Assembly: GCF_003332825.1 (NCBI RefSeq)
Contig: NZ_QIRF01000010.1
Location: 1-64,000 of the forward strand
DNA from: Dyella sp. C9
Lineage (GTDB): Bacteria > Pseudomonadota > Gammaproteobacteria > Xanthomonadales > Rhodanobacteraceae
DNA length: 64,000 bases
Direction of reading: 5' to 3'
Positions 1 through 11,533 of this stretch are shown one piece after another. A model generated the notes under the pieces. That model was given only the letters and a program-made list of their open reading frames with translations, ran no database searches and was not told the DNA's origin. Position 1 is the stretch's first letter, and every line of letters starts with the position of its first letter. Made by a program: the position numbers and the translations under genes.

Positions 1-268
1 CGCGATCCAAAAACACCCAGGCCCCGTCGCTGCCGCGGGGCGCGCACCGGCGGCGCTCCTACACCGCGAACCACACGGTGGCAGCCCTCCCGGTGTGCGA
101 CCGCTTTTGGCCGGAATCTCTCCGTGCACTTGCATGCGCATCCACCGAAGCCGCTGCGACCCGCCAGAGATGTCGCCCCGCCATGACCGCCGCTGAACAC
201 GCGTCGCACCCGTCGTGCTGTTTGGCGCAATAATTTGCGATGATCAACGGCCACCCATTGCTGTTGTG

Positions 269-832
269 ATGTACATGACGACTCCGTCCAAGAGCCGCCT
301 CGGTCCGCTTCCCTACCTGATCTTTTCCTCGCGCTGGTTGCAGCTGCCGCTGTACCTGGGCCTCATCGTTGCCCAGGCCATCTACGTGGTGCAGTTCCTC
401 AAGGAGCTCTGGCACCTGGTGGACACCACCTTGCTTGGCCACGTGGCCGAAGGTGCGACCGAAAGCGCCGAAACCACCATCATGCTCACGGTGTTGGGCC
501 TGATCGACGTGGTGATGATTTCCAACCTGCTGGTGATGGTGATCGTCGGTGGCTACGAGACTTTCGTGTCGCGCCTGAAGCTGGAGAACCATCCGGATCA
601 GCCTGAGTGGCTGTCGCACGTGAATGCCACGGTGCTGAAGGTGAAGCTGGCGATGGCGATCATCGGCATCTCCTCGATCCACCTGCTGGCCACTTTCATC
701 AAGGCGGCCTCGCTGGATTCGGAAACCATCAAGTGGCAGGTGCTGTTGCACCTGGCCTTCGTGGTTTCGGCGCTGGCCCTGGCCTTCATCGATCGCATCA
801 TGCAGCCGGCCGGCAAGGCGCAGCCGCACTGA
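269..832 (+). CDS. UPF0114 (YqhA-type) inner-membrane protein
   Basis: Predicted 187-residue integral membrane protein of the YqhA/UPF0114 family, whose function is not established. Hydrophobic segments are visible around residues 18-45, 62-85, 118-145 and 150-170, with the family-typical loop GGYETFVSR and the segment [21 protein letters not shown]. The open frame extends upstream to 215, but the ATG at 269 (followed by a second ATG at 275) gives a start matching the family, with a basic N-terminus (TTPSKSR). It stands alone; the next gene is glpK, 92 bases downstream. Confidence 0.85.
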   Translation: MYMTTPSKSRLGPLPYLIFSSRWLQLPLYLGLIVAQAIYVVQFLKELWHLVDTTLLGHVAEGATESAETTIMLTVLGLIDVVMISNLLVMVIVGGYETFVSRLKLENHPDQPEWLSHVNATVLKVKLAMAIIGISSIHLLATFIKAASLDSETIKWQVLLHLAFVVSALALAFIDRIMQPAGKAQPH

Positions 833-912
833 TGCGAAGGCAACGACGCGGGCCGCGCGTCGTTGCCTCCCGGCGGGTTATTGCTACGCTTGGCGCTCTC
901 GCCAGCCTGTGA

Positions 913-2424
<1,512 letters not shown>

Positions 2425-2443
2425 TTGCGGGGCCCCTCGAGGG

Positions 2444-2469
2444 CGTCATCCCGGCGGAGGCCGGGATGG
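2444..2469. repeat. dispersed CGTCATCCCGG palindrome
   Basis: Imperfect palindrome CGTCATCCCGGCGGAGGCCGGGATGG just after glpK. A close relative occurs at 29578-29605 and a partial one at 21511-21532, so it is a dispersed intergenic repeat that may also act as a hairpin at the end of the glpK transcript. Confidence 0.6.
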
Positions 2470-2541
2470 TGGAGCGGACTGGAGCAAGGACGGGCGCGCA
2501 TGCCTGAGGGGCCTGCGCGCCGTCGCCCTGCCGGCAAGCCG

Positions 2542-3477
2542 TCAGCCCAGCGCGTAGCCGAACTGTTCCTTGAACTCCGCGGCGAACTGCGCGTAGTCGA
2601 AGTGCTGGTTCTGCGTGCCCGGGTGCTCGACCTTGAGCGCGCCCATCAGCGATGCCATGCGGCCGACGGTCGGCCAGTCCTTGCCACCCATGATGCCGAA
2701 GATCAGGCCGGCGCGATAAGCGTCGCCGCAACCGGTCGGGTCGATCACCTGGCGCTCGCGAGCGGCCGGGATCTCGTGGGTGATGCCGTCGGTGTAGATC
2801 AGCGAGCCACGCGGACCCTGGGTCACGATGTAGGCCTTCACGCGCGAGGCGATCTCCTGCGCGCTCCAGCCGGTGCGCTGCTGCAGCAGCTGCGACTCGT
2901 AGTCGTTGACGATGACGTAGGTGGCCTTCTCGATCATCGAGCGGAACTCGGCGCCGTCGAACAGCGGCATGGCCTGGCCCGGATCGAAGATGAAGGGCAC
3001 GCCGCGCGCGGCGAACTCGTCCACGTGCTGCAGCATGGCGTCACGGCTGTCCGGTGCCACGATGGCGAAGCTGATCTCGGGGATGTCGCGCACGTGGTTG
3101 GTATGCGCGCTGAGCATCGCACCCGGATGGAAGGCGGTGATCTGGTTGTTGTCCAGGTCAGTGGTGATGAAGCACTGCGGGGTGAACTGGTCTTCGAACT
3201 CGCGCACGTAGTCCAGGCGGATGCCGAACTTCTGCATGTGGGCACGGTACGGTGCGAAGTCCTGGCCGACGGTGGCCACCGGCAGCGGATCGGCGCCCAG
3301 CAGGCGCAGGTTGTACGCGATGTTGCCGGCGCAGCCGCCGAACTCGCGCCGCATCCGTGGCACCAGGAACGACACGTTCAGGATGTGCACCTGGTCGGGC
3401 AGGATATGGTTCTTGAACTGGTCCTGGAACACCATGATGGTGTCGTAGGCGAGCGATCCGCAGATGACGGCAGACAT
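2542..3477 (-). CDS. PfkB-family carbohydrate/nucleoside kinase (adenosine kinase-like)
   Basis: Ribokinase-fold sugar or nucleoside kinase of 311 residues. The PfkB signature 2 with the catalytic base is seen as DPTGCGDAYRAGL near residue 250, and the glycine pair of signature 1 as EFGGCAGNIAYNL near residue 45. The sequence resembles proteobacterial proteins annotated as adenosine kinase, but the substrate cannot be read from sequence alone. The frame is open to 3543, but the ATG at 3477 starts the conserved N-terminus (SAVICGSLAYDTI). It is convergent with glpK and divergent from mreB. Confidence 0.85.
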   Translation of the reverse strand: MSAVICGSLAYDTIMVFQDQFKNHILPDQVHILNVSFLVPRMRREFGGCAGNIAYNLRLLGADPLPVATVGQDFAPYRAHMQKFGIRLDYVREFEDQFTPQCFITTDLDNNQITAFHPGAMLSAHTNHVRDIPEISFAIVAPDSRDAMLQHVDEFAARGVPFIFDPGQAMPLFDGAEFRSMIEKATYVIVNDYESQLLQQRTGWSAQEIASRVKAYIVTQGPRGSLIYTDGITHEIPAARERQVIDPTGCGDAYRAGLIFGIMGGKDWPTVGRMASLMGALKVEHPGTQNQHFDYAQFAAEFKEQFGYALG

Positions 3478-3713
3478 GGTGCGAGGAGTTTCCCTGGCAG
3501 TTGGACGGACAGGCCGGGCACGACAGGTCCCCGCCCGGCTCAAAGTTCCAGATCATACCGGCATCCGCGTCGGCCTGCGACTTTCTTGCGAGCGGGCGCT
3601 ACCCGGGCAAGGGCCGAAAACGCGCATATCATCGCGTAGACAAAGGCTTTCTTAACGAGATTGTCCTTGCGATCCGGGGGTTTGCTGACTAGACTGGCGC
3701 GCTTACTTTTTAG

Positions 3714-4784
<1,071 letters not shown>

Positions 4785-4810
4785 TCCATACGACAGGGGT
4801 CGGGTAGACC

Positions 4811-5806
4811 ATGGCGCTTGCGCGCGAGGAATCCTCGCCCCTGTTTGCCGGCACTGCCGCCGGAACGCTCAGGCTCATCCTTTATCTCGCGCTGGCCATG
4901 GTGCTGATGGTGCTCGACCATCGCAACGGCTGGATCTGGCGCCTGCGCTACACCACCTCGGTGCTGGTCGAGCCGGTCTACCGGCTGGCCAGCATGCCGG
5001 CCAACGGCATGCGCGCGGTCAGCGTGGCCTTTGCCGACCGCAACATGCTCACCGAGCAGAACCAGCGCCTGCGCGAAGACCTGCTGCTGGCCAACGCCAA
5101 GCTCAACCGCATGGCGGCCGTGGCCGAGCAGAACCAGCGCCTGAAGGAGCTGCTGGATACCCAGCACAGCCTGGACCTCAACGTGCAGCTGGCCCGCGTG
5201 ATCGACGTGGACCTGGGCAATACCCGCCATCGCATGCTGATCAACGTCGGTGCACGTGACGGCGTGAAGACCGGCCAGGTGGTCATCGATGCCCACGGCA
5301 TCATGGGCCAGGTGGTCGAAGTGATGCCGCGCACCTCGCAGGTGATGCTGGTGACCGATCCCGACCATGCCGTGCCGGTGGTGATCGAGCGTACCGGCCT
5401 GCGCACGGTGGCCTACGGCACCCGCGAAGGCGACACGTTGAGCCTGCCCAACATTTCCATGGCGTCGGACGTGCATCCGGGCGACAAGCTGCTCAGCTCG
5501 GGCCTGGGCGGGCGCTTCCCGCCAGGCTTCCCGGTGGGCGAGATCCGCAGCGTGGAACCGGCTGCCTCGGGCATGTTCCTAGAAGGGCGTGCACGCCCGG
5601 CCGCCGACCTGGACCGCAGCGACGACGTGCTGGTGTTGCACGACCTTGCCGAGCCGGTGGGTCCGCCGGAACCGGCCACGCCCGCGGGTCCCCCGGCTGA
5701 CCTGGCGCCGGCCCCTGCGCCGGCCTCCAGTGCAGCGACGGCGCCGAAGGCGTTGACGCCCGCCGCGGTGGCGCCGGCTTCCAGCAGCGCGGGAGTGCAG
5801 CCATGA
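4811..5806 (+). CDS. mreC: rod shape-determining protein MreC
   Basis: Periplasmic scaffold of the elongasome linking MreB to PBP2. A single N-terminal membrane anchor (about residues 17-35) is followed by a coiled-coil stretch (about 75-115, with repeated NQRLRE/NQRLKE) and the MreC beta domain (INVGARDGVKTGQVV). The last 60 residues are an Ala/Pro-rich tail (APAPASSAATAPK) beyond the usual core, probably unstructured in the periplasm. The stop overlaps the mreD start by four bases (ATGA), indicating coupled translation. Confidence 0.95.
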   Translation: MALAREESSPLFAGTAAGTLRLILYLALAMVLMVLDHRNGWIWRLRYTTSVLVEPVYRLASMPANGMRAVSVAFADRNMLTEQNQRLREDLLLANAKLNRMAAVAEQNQRLKELLDTQHSLDLNVQLARVIDVDLGNTRHRMLINVGARDGVKTGQVVIDAHGIMGQVVEVMPRTSQVMLVTDPDHAVPVVIERTGLRTVAYGTREGDTLSLPNISMASDVHPGDKLLSSGLGGRFPPGFPVGEIRSVEPAASGMFLEGRARPAADLDRSDDVLVLHDLAEPVGPPEPATPAGPPADLAPAPAPASSAATAPKALTPAAVAPASSSAGVQP

Positions 5807-6291
5807 ACAAGCAACGTATCGGCCTGCTGTGGTTCATCGGTTCGCTGGTGTTCGCGCTGATGTCCATGCTGGTGCCGCTGCCGGCGCCGCTGCAGCCGTT
5901 CAAGCCGTATTGGCCGGCGCTGTTCCTGCTCTACTGGGCGCTGGAATCGGGCGACCAGCGGGTGAACCTGGGCCTGGCGTTCTGCATCGGCCTTTGTGCC
6001 GACCTGCTCGACGGCGTGCTGCTGGGCGAGCAGGCCATGCGCCTGTGCGCGCTGGTATTCATCGCGCTGCGCTTCCGCTCGCGCCTGCGCTTCTTCCCGA
6101 TGTGGCAGCAGACCCTGGCCGTGCTGGCCCTGCTGCTCAACGACCGCGTGCTGCAGCTGATCGTGCGCACCTTCGCCGGTGAGTCGCTGCCGCCGGCCAG
6201 CTGGTGGATCTCGCCGTTCGTTGGCGCCGCGTTGTGGCCGTTCCTGTTCCTGCTCATGGACGACCTGCGCATGCGCCTGCGGCTGCAGTAG
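5803..6291 (+). CDS. mreD: rod shape-determining protein MreD
   Basis: Small polytopic inner-membrane protein of the elongasome, 162 residues with about five hydrophobic segments and the family motif LYWALESGDQRVNLGLAF near residues 44-61. It overlaps mreC by four bases and ends six bases before the mrdA start, so it is translationally linked to both. Confidence 0.95.
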   Translation: MNKQRIGLLWFIGSLVFALMSMLVPLPAPLQPFKPYWPALFLLYWALESGDQRVNLGLAFCIGLCADLLDGVLLGEQAMRLCALVFIALRFRSRLRFFPMWQQTLAVLALLLNDRVLQLIVRTFAGESLPPASWWISPFVGAALWPFLFLLMDDLRMRLRLQ

Positions 6292-6296
6292 CGCCC

Positions 6297-8303
6297 ATGG
6301 CCCTGAAGCGACGCTCGATCAAGGATTCCCGCGGCGAAAGCACGCTGTTCCGCGTGCGCGCGCTGGTCGGCTTTACGCTGATCCTGATGGGCCTGGGCGT
6401 GCTGGTGGCGCGCTACTACTACCTGCAGGTGCAGCGCCACGACGAGTTCGCGCTGCGCTCGGAGAACAACCGCGTGAAGCCGCGCGCGATCGCGCCAGCC
6501 CGCGGCCTGATCTACGACCGCAACGGCGTGCTGCTGGCCGACAACGTGCCGGCGTTCCGTCTCGAAGTGGTGCCGGAGCAGGTGAAGGACATGTCCGCCA
6601 TGCTCGACCAGCTGCGCGAAGTGGTGCCGCTGGGCGACGACGACATGGATGCCTTCAGGAAGCAGCTCAAGCAGAACCGCCGCTTCGACAGCGTGCCGCT
6701 GAAACTGCACCTCACCGAGGATGAGATCGCCCGTTTCGCCATCAACCGCTGGCGTTTCCCGGGCGTGGACGTGGTGCCGTACCTCACCCGGCGCTACCCC
6801 TATGGTCCGCTGTTCGCGCACGTGGTCGGCTACGTGGGCCGCATCGATGCCGATGACCTGACCCGTCTCGATGCCGACCGCTACAAGGGCACCAGCCACG
6901 TGGGCCGCAGCGGGCTGGAGCGCTCCTACGAGGACATGCTGCACGGCGAGCCCGGCTACGAGCTGGTCGAGGTCAACGCCGACGGCCGCGTGCAGCGCGT
7001 GCTGGAAACCCATGCGCCGGTGCCGGGCAAGAACCTGTACCTGAGCATCGATGTGCGCGTGCAGAAGGCTGCCACCGAGGCGTTCCAGGGGCGCCCGGGC
7101 TCGGCGGTGGCGATCGATCCGCGCAACGGCCAGGTGCTGGCCATGGTCAGCGTGCCCAGCTTCGACCCCAACCTGTTCGTCAACGGCATCAGCAAGGCCG
7201 ACTACACCGGCTATATGAGTGCCGAGGACAAGCCGCTGCTCAACCGCGCGCTGAAGAGTGCCTATCCGCCGGGCTCGACGGTGAAGCCGTTCCTGGCGCT
7301 GGGTGGCCTGGAGATGGGCATACGCCGGCCCGAGGACACGGTGCTGTCCACCGGCGAGTTCTGCATTCCGGGGCAGCAGCGTTGCTACCGCGACGACGTC
7401 CGCGGGGGCAACGGTACGGTGAACATGGTGCGAGCCATCCAGCTCTCCACCAACACCTACTTCTACAAGCTCGCGCTGGACATGGGCATCGACCGCCTCA
7501 GCTCGTGGATGGGAAGCCTGGGCTTCGGCAAGAAGACCGGTATCGACCTGCTGGGCGAGGCCGAGGGCATCCTGCCGTCGCGCGAGTGGAAAGCCACGCG
7601 CAGCAAGTACCCGTGGTTCCAGGGCGAGACGGTGATCGCGGGTATCGGCCAGGGTTACTGGAACGTCACCGCGCTGCAGCTGGCGCATGCCATCGCCACG
7701 TTTGCGGGTCGCGGCACTCCCTACGCGCCACGGCTGGTGATGGCAACCTCGGCGGTGAAGGAACGGCCGGTTCCCATGCCGAACCCGCCCACCGGGCCGA
7801 CGCTGATCCACAAGGCCCATGACTGGGACGTGGTGAACCAGGGCATGCTGGCGGTGGTCAACGAGGTGGGCGGTACGGCCAAGGGCCAGTTCACCGGATT
7901 CCCTTACCTGGTGGCCGGCAAGAGCGGTACCGCGGAACGTTTCTCCCGCCGCAGCAACGACTACGACACCAACAAGAACACCGCGTACCTGGCTGCGCGC
8001 CACCGCGCGTGGTTCATGGGTTATACGCCGGCCGAGTCGCCGCGCATTGCCGTGGTCGCCATGCTGGAAGCCGGCGCCTGGGGTGCGCAGGACGCCGGTC
8101 CGATCGTGCGCAAGGTGATGGAGGCCTGGCTGGCATCCACCGGTGGCCCGGTGCCGCCGAAGAACACGCCCGAGGGCGGGCCGAGTCCCGCGTCCAGCGT
8201 GCCGGAGGTGCCTGAGGACACTCCGGTCGCCATCCCGGCCGACATGTCCGCCATGCCCGCAGACAATTCCAGCGTCGCACCCGATGACGGAGGCACCCCA
8301 TGA
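6297..8303 (+). CDS. mrdA: penicillin-binding protein 2 (peptidoglycan DD-transpeptidase)
   Basis: Transpeptidase that cross-links peptidoglycan during elongation, working with RodA. It has one membrane anchor (about residues 22-42), a dimerisation/pedestal domain beginning with the R1 motif KPRAIAPARGLIYDRNG, and a transpeptidase domain with SxxK in YPPGSTVKPF, SxN in LSTNTYF and KSGT in AGKSGTAERF. The C-terminal 50 residues are Pro/Ser-rich. The frame is open to 6204 inside mreD, but the ATG at 6297 fits the family N-terminus (ALKRRSIKDSRGE). Its stop overlaps the rodA start by four bases. Confidence 0.97.
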   Translation: MALKRRSIKDSRGESTLFRVRALVGFTLILMGLGVLVARYYYLQVQRHDEFALRSENNRVKPRAIAPARGLIYDRNGVLLADNVPAFRLEVVPEQVKDMSAMLDQLREVVPLGDDDMDAFRKQLKQNRRFDSVPLKLHLTEDEIARFAINRWRFPGVDVVPYLTRRYPYGPLFAHVVGYVGRIDADDLTRLDADRYKGTSHVGRSGLERSYEDMLHGEPGYELVEVNADGRVQRVLETHAPVPGKNLYLSIDVRVQKAATEAFQGRPGSAVAIDPRNGQVLAMVSVPSFDPNLFVNGISKADYTGYMSAEDKPLLNRALKSAYPPGSTVKPFLALGGLEMGIRRPEDTVLSTGEFCIPGQQRCYRDDVRGGNGTVNMVRAIQLSTNTYFYKLALDMGIDRLSSWMGSLGFGKKTGIDLLGEAEGILPSREWKATRSKYPWFQGETVIAGIGQGYWNVTALQLAHAIATFAGRGTPYAPRLVMATSAVKERPVPMPNPPTGPTLIHKAHDWDVVNQGMLAVVNEVGGTAKGQFTGFPYLVAGKSGTAERFSRRSNDYDTNKNTAYLAARHRAWFMGYTPAESPRIAVVAMLEAGAWGAQDAGPIVRKVMEAWLASTGGPVPPKNTPEGGPSPASSVPEVPEDTPVAIPADMSAMPADNSSVAPDDGGTP

Positions 8304-9418
8304 TCGACGCCCTCCAGGCCCGCCTCGGGCGCTTCCTGCGCCGCGTGATGACGCGGCCGCGCATCGACCTGCCGCTGGCCTTTGGTTTGTTGCTGCTGTC
8401 GGCCACGGGACTGGTGACGCTGTACAGCGCCAGTGGCGGCAACATGTCGATGATCGGCGGCCAGGCCGGCCGCTTCGTGATGGGCGCGATCCTGGTGCTG
8501 CTGATTTCGCGCATCCCGCCGCCGGTGCTACGCAGCTGGACGCCCTGGCTGTACGCCGGCAGCGTGGCCCTGCTGCTGGTGGTGGCGGGGCTGGGTGAGA
8601 TCCGCAGCGGTTCCAAGCGCTGGTTGAACCTGGGTGTGCTGTCGTTCCAGCCGTCGGAGCTGCTCAAGCTCACCATGCCGATGATGGTGGCCTGGTACCT
8701 GCATCCACGGCAGCTGCCGCCGCGCTGGAAGGACATCCTCGTGGTCGGCATCCTGATCGGCATTCCCGCCGGCCTGATTGCCGAGCAGCCCGACCTGGGC
8801 ACCGCGCTGCTGGTCTCGGCCGCGGGCGCGTTCGCGCTGTTCCTGTCCGGCATGGCCTGGTGGAAGATCGGCAGCCTGCTGGCGGTGGTGGGCTCGATGG
8901 TGCCGGTGGCCTGGCACTTCATGCACGACTACCAGCGCAATCGCGTGCTCACCCTGCTCAACCCCGAGTCCGATCCATTGGGCAACGGCTGGCACATCAT
9001 CCAGTCGCAGATCGCGGTGGGCTCGGGCGGCATGTTCGGCAAGGGCTGGCAGCAAGGCACGCAGTCGCGCCTGGATTTCCTGCCCGAGCACACCACCGAC
9101 TTCATCTTCGCGGTGTTCTCCGAGGAATTCGGCCTGGTCGGCGTGATCGCGCTGATGCTGCTGTATGCCTTCATCATCGGCCGCTGCCTGTGGATCGCGA
9201 TGGAGGCGCGCGACACCTATTCGCGCCTGCTGGCCGGTGCGATCGGCATGAGCTTCTTCGTATACGTGTTCGTCAACGGCGGCATGGTCGCCGGCATGCT
9301 GCCGGTGGTGGGTGTGCCGATGCCGCTGGTCAGCTACGGCGGCACCTCGGCGGTGTCCTTGCTGACCGGCTTCGGCGTGCTGATGTCCATCTACGCCAAC
9401 CGCAAGATGCACGACTGA
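8300..9418 (+). CDS. rodA: rod shape-determining protein RodA (SEDS glycosyltransferase)
   Basis: Polytopic SEDS-family peptidoglycan polymerase, 372 residues with about ten membrane segments. Family motifs are clear: GSKRWLNLG (about 109-117), FQPSELLKL, the E/D region AEQPDLGTALLV and the C-terminal MPLVSYGGTSAVSLLTGFG. It overlaps mrdA by four bases, the normal PBP2-RodA pairing for lateral wall synthesis. Confidence 0.97.
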   Translation: MIDALQARLGRFLRRVMTRPRIDLPLAFGLLLLSATGLVTLYSASGGNMSMIGGQAGRFVMGAILVLLISRIPPPVLRSWTPWLYAGSVALLLVVAGLGEIRSGSKRWLNLGVLSFQPSELLKLTMPMMVAWYLHPRQLPPRWKDILVVGILIGIPAGLIAEQPDLGTALLVSAAGAFALFLSGMAWWKIGSLLAVVGSMVPVAWHFMHDYQRNRVLTLLNPESDPLGNGWHIIQSQIAVGSGGMFGKGWQQGTQSRLDFLPEHTTDFIFAVFSEEFGLVGVIALMLLYAFIIGRCLWIAMEARDTYSRLLAGAIGMSFFVYVFVNGGMVAGMLPVVGVPMPLVSYGGTSAVSLLTGFGVLMSIYANRKMHD

Positions 9419-9530
9419 AGCGAGTGGGGCGCGTCGCGCGCGTGCCCCGGTATCCCGCAAAAACACCGGTTTTCGCCGCGCCCGCGTGCTAGGCTTTGCG
9501 CCGAAGCCGTTCACGACAGCGAAGTCCTAC

Positions 9531-10544
9531 ATGCGCTTGATTCCCGCGTCGCTCCCCATTCGTCGCCTCGTCGCCACGCTGGGCCTGCTCTTCGCCGCGG
9601 CAAGCCTGCCAGCCCTTGCAGAAACCCATCCCGGCCAGGACCAACTGGTCAGCGAAGTGGCGCGCGACACCGGCAAGGACCCGCAGGCGCTCAACGCCCT
9701 GCTCGACGGCGCGGTGAAGCAGCAGAGCATCCTCGATGCGATCAGTCGTCCCGCCGAGGCCAAGCCGTGGAAGGACTATCGACCGATCTTCCTCACGCCC
9801 CAGCGCATCAACGACGGCATTGCCTTCTACCGCGCCCATCGCGCACTGCTGGAGAGCACCGGCCGGCAGTACGGCGTGGCGCCCGAATACATCGTGGCCA
9901 TCATCGGCGTGGAGACCTACTACGGCCGCAACACCGGCAAGTACAAGGTGCTCGACGCGCTGGTCACGCTGGGCCTGTACTACCCGCCGCGCGCCACGTT
10001 CTTCCGCGACCAGCTCAAGACGCTGCTGGAGTTGCCCGACAACCATCTCGCCGGCCCGGTGAACACGCTCACCGGCTCCTACGCCGGCGCGCAGGGCTGG
10101 GGACAGTTCATGCCCTCCAGCATCCGCGACTTCGGCGTGGACGCCGACGGCGATGGCCGCATCGACCTGAAGAATTCGCTGCCCGACATCTTCGCCAGCA
10201 TCGCCAACTATTTCGCCAAGCACGGCTGGCAGGCCGGTGGCCCGGTGGCCGTACCGGCGCAGGCCGATGGCGCGGCACGGCCGATCAGCGTGAAGGACTC
10301 GCGCCCGCAGTGGCCGATCGAGCAATTGCAGGCCTGGGGCTATACGCTGGCGCCGGGGCTCAGTCCTGGCCAGCCCAGCAGCCTGCAGTCGTTGCAGGGG
10401 GCCGATGGCACGGAATACTGGGCCACCTTCCAGAATTTCTACGTGATCACCACGTACAACCGTAGTCCGCTGTACGCGCTGGCGGTGCACCAGCTGGCGC
10501 AAGCGATTGCCGAGGGGGCAGGTGTGACGGAAGCCATGCAATGA
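9531..10544 (+). CDS. mltB: lytic murein transglycosylase B
   Basis: Periplasmic enzyme that cleaves glycan strands to 1,6-anhydro-muropeptides. A Sec signal peptide spans about residues 1-27 (ending PALA-ETH), with no lipobox, so this is probably a soluble form unlike lipid-anchored E. coli MltB. The catalytic glutamate is in IIGVETYYGRNTG, followed by SYAGAQGWGQFMPSS and a calcium-loop-like DADGDGRIDL. The frame is open from a GTG at 9486, but the ATG at 9531 begins the signal peptide. It overlaps rlpA by four bases. Confidence 0.93.
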   Translation: MRLIPASLPIRRLVATLGLLFAAASLPALAETHPGQDQLVSEVARDTGKDPQALNALLDGAVKQQSILDAISRPAEAKPWKDYRPIFLTPQRINDGIAFYRAHRALLESTGRQYGVAPEYIVAIIGVETYYGRNTGKYKVLDALVTLGLYYPPRATFFRDQLKTLLELPDNHLAGPVNTLTGSYAGAQGWGQFMPSSIRDFGVDADGDGRIDLKNSLPDIFASIANYFAKHGWQAGGPVAVPAQADGAARPISVKDSRPQWPIEQLQAWGYTLAPGLSPGQPSSLQSLQGADGTEYWATFQNFYVITTYNRSPLYALAVHQLAQAIAEGAGVTEAMQ

Positions 10545-11473
10545 AGTGGCAGCGTGCGCTGCCGCTCCTGCTTATCGCACTGCTGGCCGGCTGCAGCGGC
10601 AGCAAGCCCCGTCCCTCCAGCCCACACGGCGGCTCCACTTCACGCGGCGGCACGTCCTCGTCCAGCGGCAGCAGTGGCGGTGGTATCTACGACGACACCA
10701 GCCGGCCGCAGAGCAGCCGCTATCGCGACAGCAGCGACAGCGTGCCCGACCCGCTGCCGCCGGAAGTCGTCGACAAGATCCCCGAGCCGGTGCCGAAGCT
10801 GGAGCCGCGCGCGCTGTACGGCAACAAGACGCCGTACACCGTGCTGGGCCAGACCTACAACGTGCTGTCCAGCCCCGGCGGCTACGTGGAGCGGGGCATC
10901 GCCTCGTTCTATGGCAACAAGTTCCACGGGTACAAGACCTCCAGCCTGGAGGACTACGACATGTACCAGTTCACCGCCGCGCACAAGACGCTGCCGCTGC
11001 CGAGCTACGCACGGGTGACCAACCTGGAGAATGGCAAGAGCGTGATCGTCCGCATCAACGACCGCGGCCCCTTCCACGACAACCGCCTGATCGACCTGTC
11101 CTACGCCGCCGCCGTGAAGATCGGCGTGTGGCCCAAGGGCACCGGCCTGGTCGAGGTGCGCGCGATCGACCCCAGCCAGCCGCTCAACGCCCAGACCCTG
11201 CCGCCGCCACCGCCGCCGCCCAAACCTGCCAGTCCGGGGCCAGGAATCTACCTGCAGGTCGGTGCATTCTCCGACGTGAGCAACGCCGAACGGGTGGCCC
11301 AGCAGCTGCGCGCGGCCAATTTTGCGCCAGTACAGGTGGTGGATGCCCAAATCAACGGTCGCAACATCCGTCGCGTGCGCGTTGGGCCCCTGGCCAGCGT
11401 CGACCAGGCCGACGATGTCACCTCACGTATCGAGGGTATGGGGCTGCCACGGCCGCAGGTCGCGGTAGACTGA
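10541..11473 (+). CDS. rlpA: RlpA-family septal lytic transglycosylase lipoprotein
   Basis: Predicted outer-membrane lipoprotein (lipobox LLAGC, lipidated Cys at about residue 18) with a Ser/Gly-rich linker, a double-psi beta-barrel RlpA domain (about 115-205) and a C-terminal SPOR domain (about 232-310) that targets denuded glycan at septa. The catalytic His and Asp positions known from Pseudomonas RlpA appear conserved in FTAAHKTLPLPS and VRINDRGPFHDNR. The usual TANGE-type segment is replaced by KTSSLEDYDM. A polyproline run (about 222-228) separates the domains. It is coupled to mltB and followed 60 bases later by the DD-carboxypeptidase. Confidence 0.93.
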   Translation: MKWQRALPLLLIALLAGCSGSKPRPSSPHGGSTSRGGTSSSSGSSGGGIYDDTSRPQSSRYRDSSDSVPDPLPPEVVDKIPEPVPKLEPRALYGNKTPYTVLGQTYNVLSSPGGYVERGIASFYGNKFHGYKTSSLEDYDMYQFTAAHKTLPLPSYARVTNLENGKSVIVRINDRGPFHDNRLIDLSYAAAVKIGVWPKGTGLVEVRAIDPSQPLNAQTLPPPPPPPKPASPGPGIYLQVGAFSDVSNAERVAQQLRAANFAPVQVVDAQINGRNIRRVRVGPLASVDQADDVTSRIEGMGLPRPQVAVD

Positions 11474-11533
11474 CGTATTGAAATTCAGGCGGCGTCTCAC
11501 GCGCCGCCATACAGCATTGGATAGAACCGAACG

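Noticed and set aside
1..268. Possible repeat half-site (GCGCTCCTAC near 52-61) and the upstream open frame from 215
   Set aside because: Only the short GCGCTCCTAC core is present without the rest of an arm; the region before 269 shows no gene or clear promoter.
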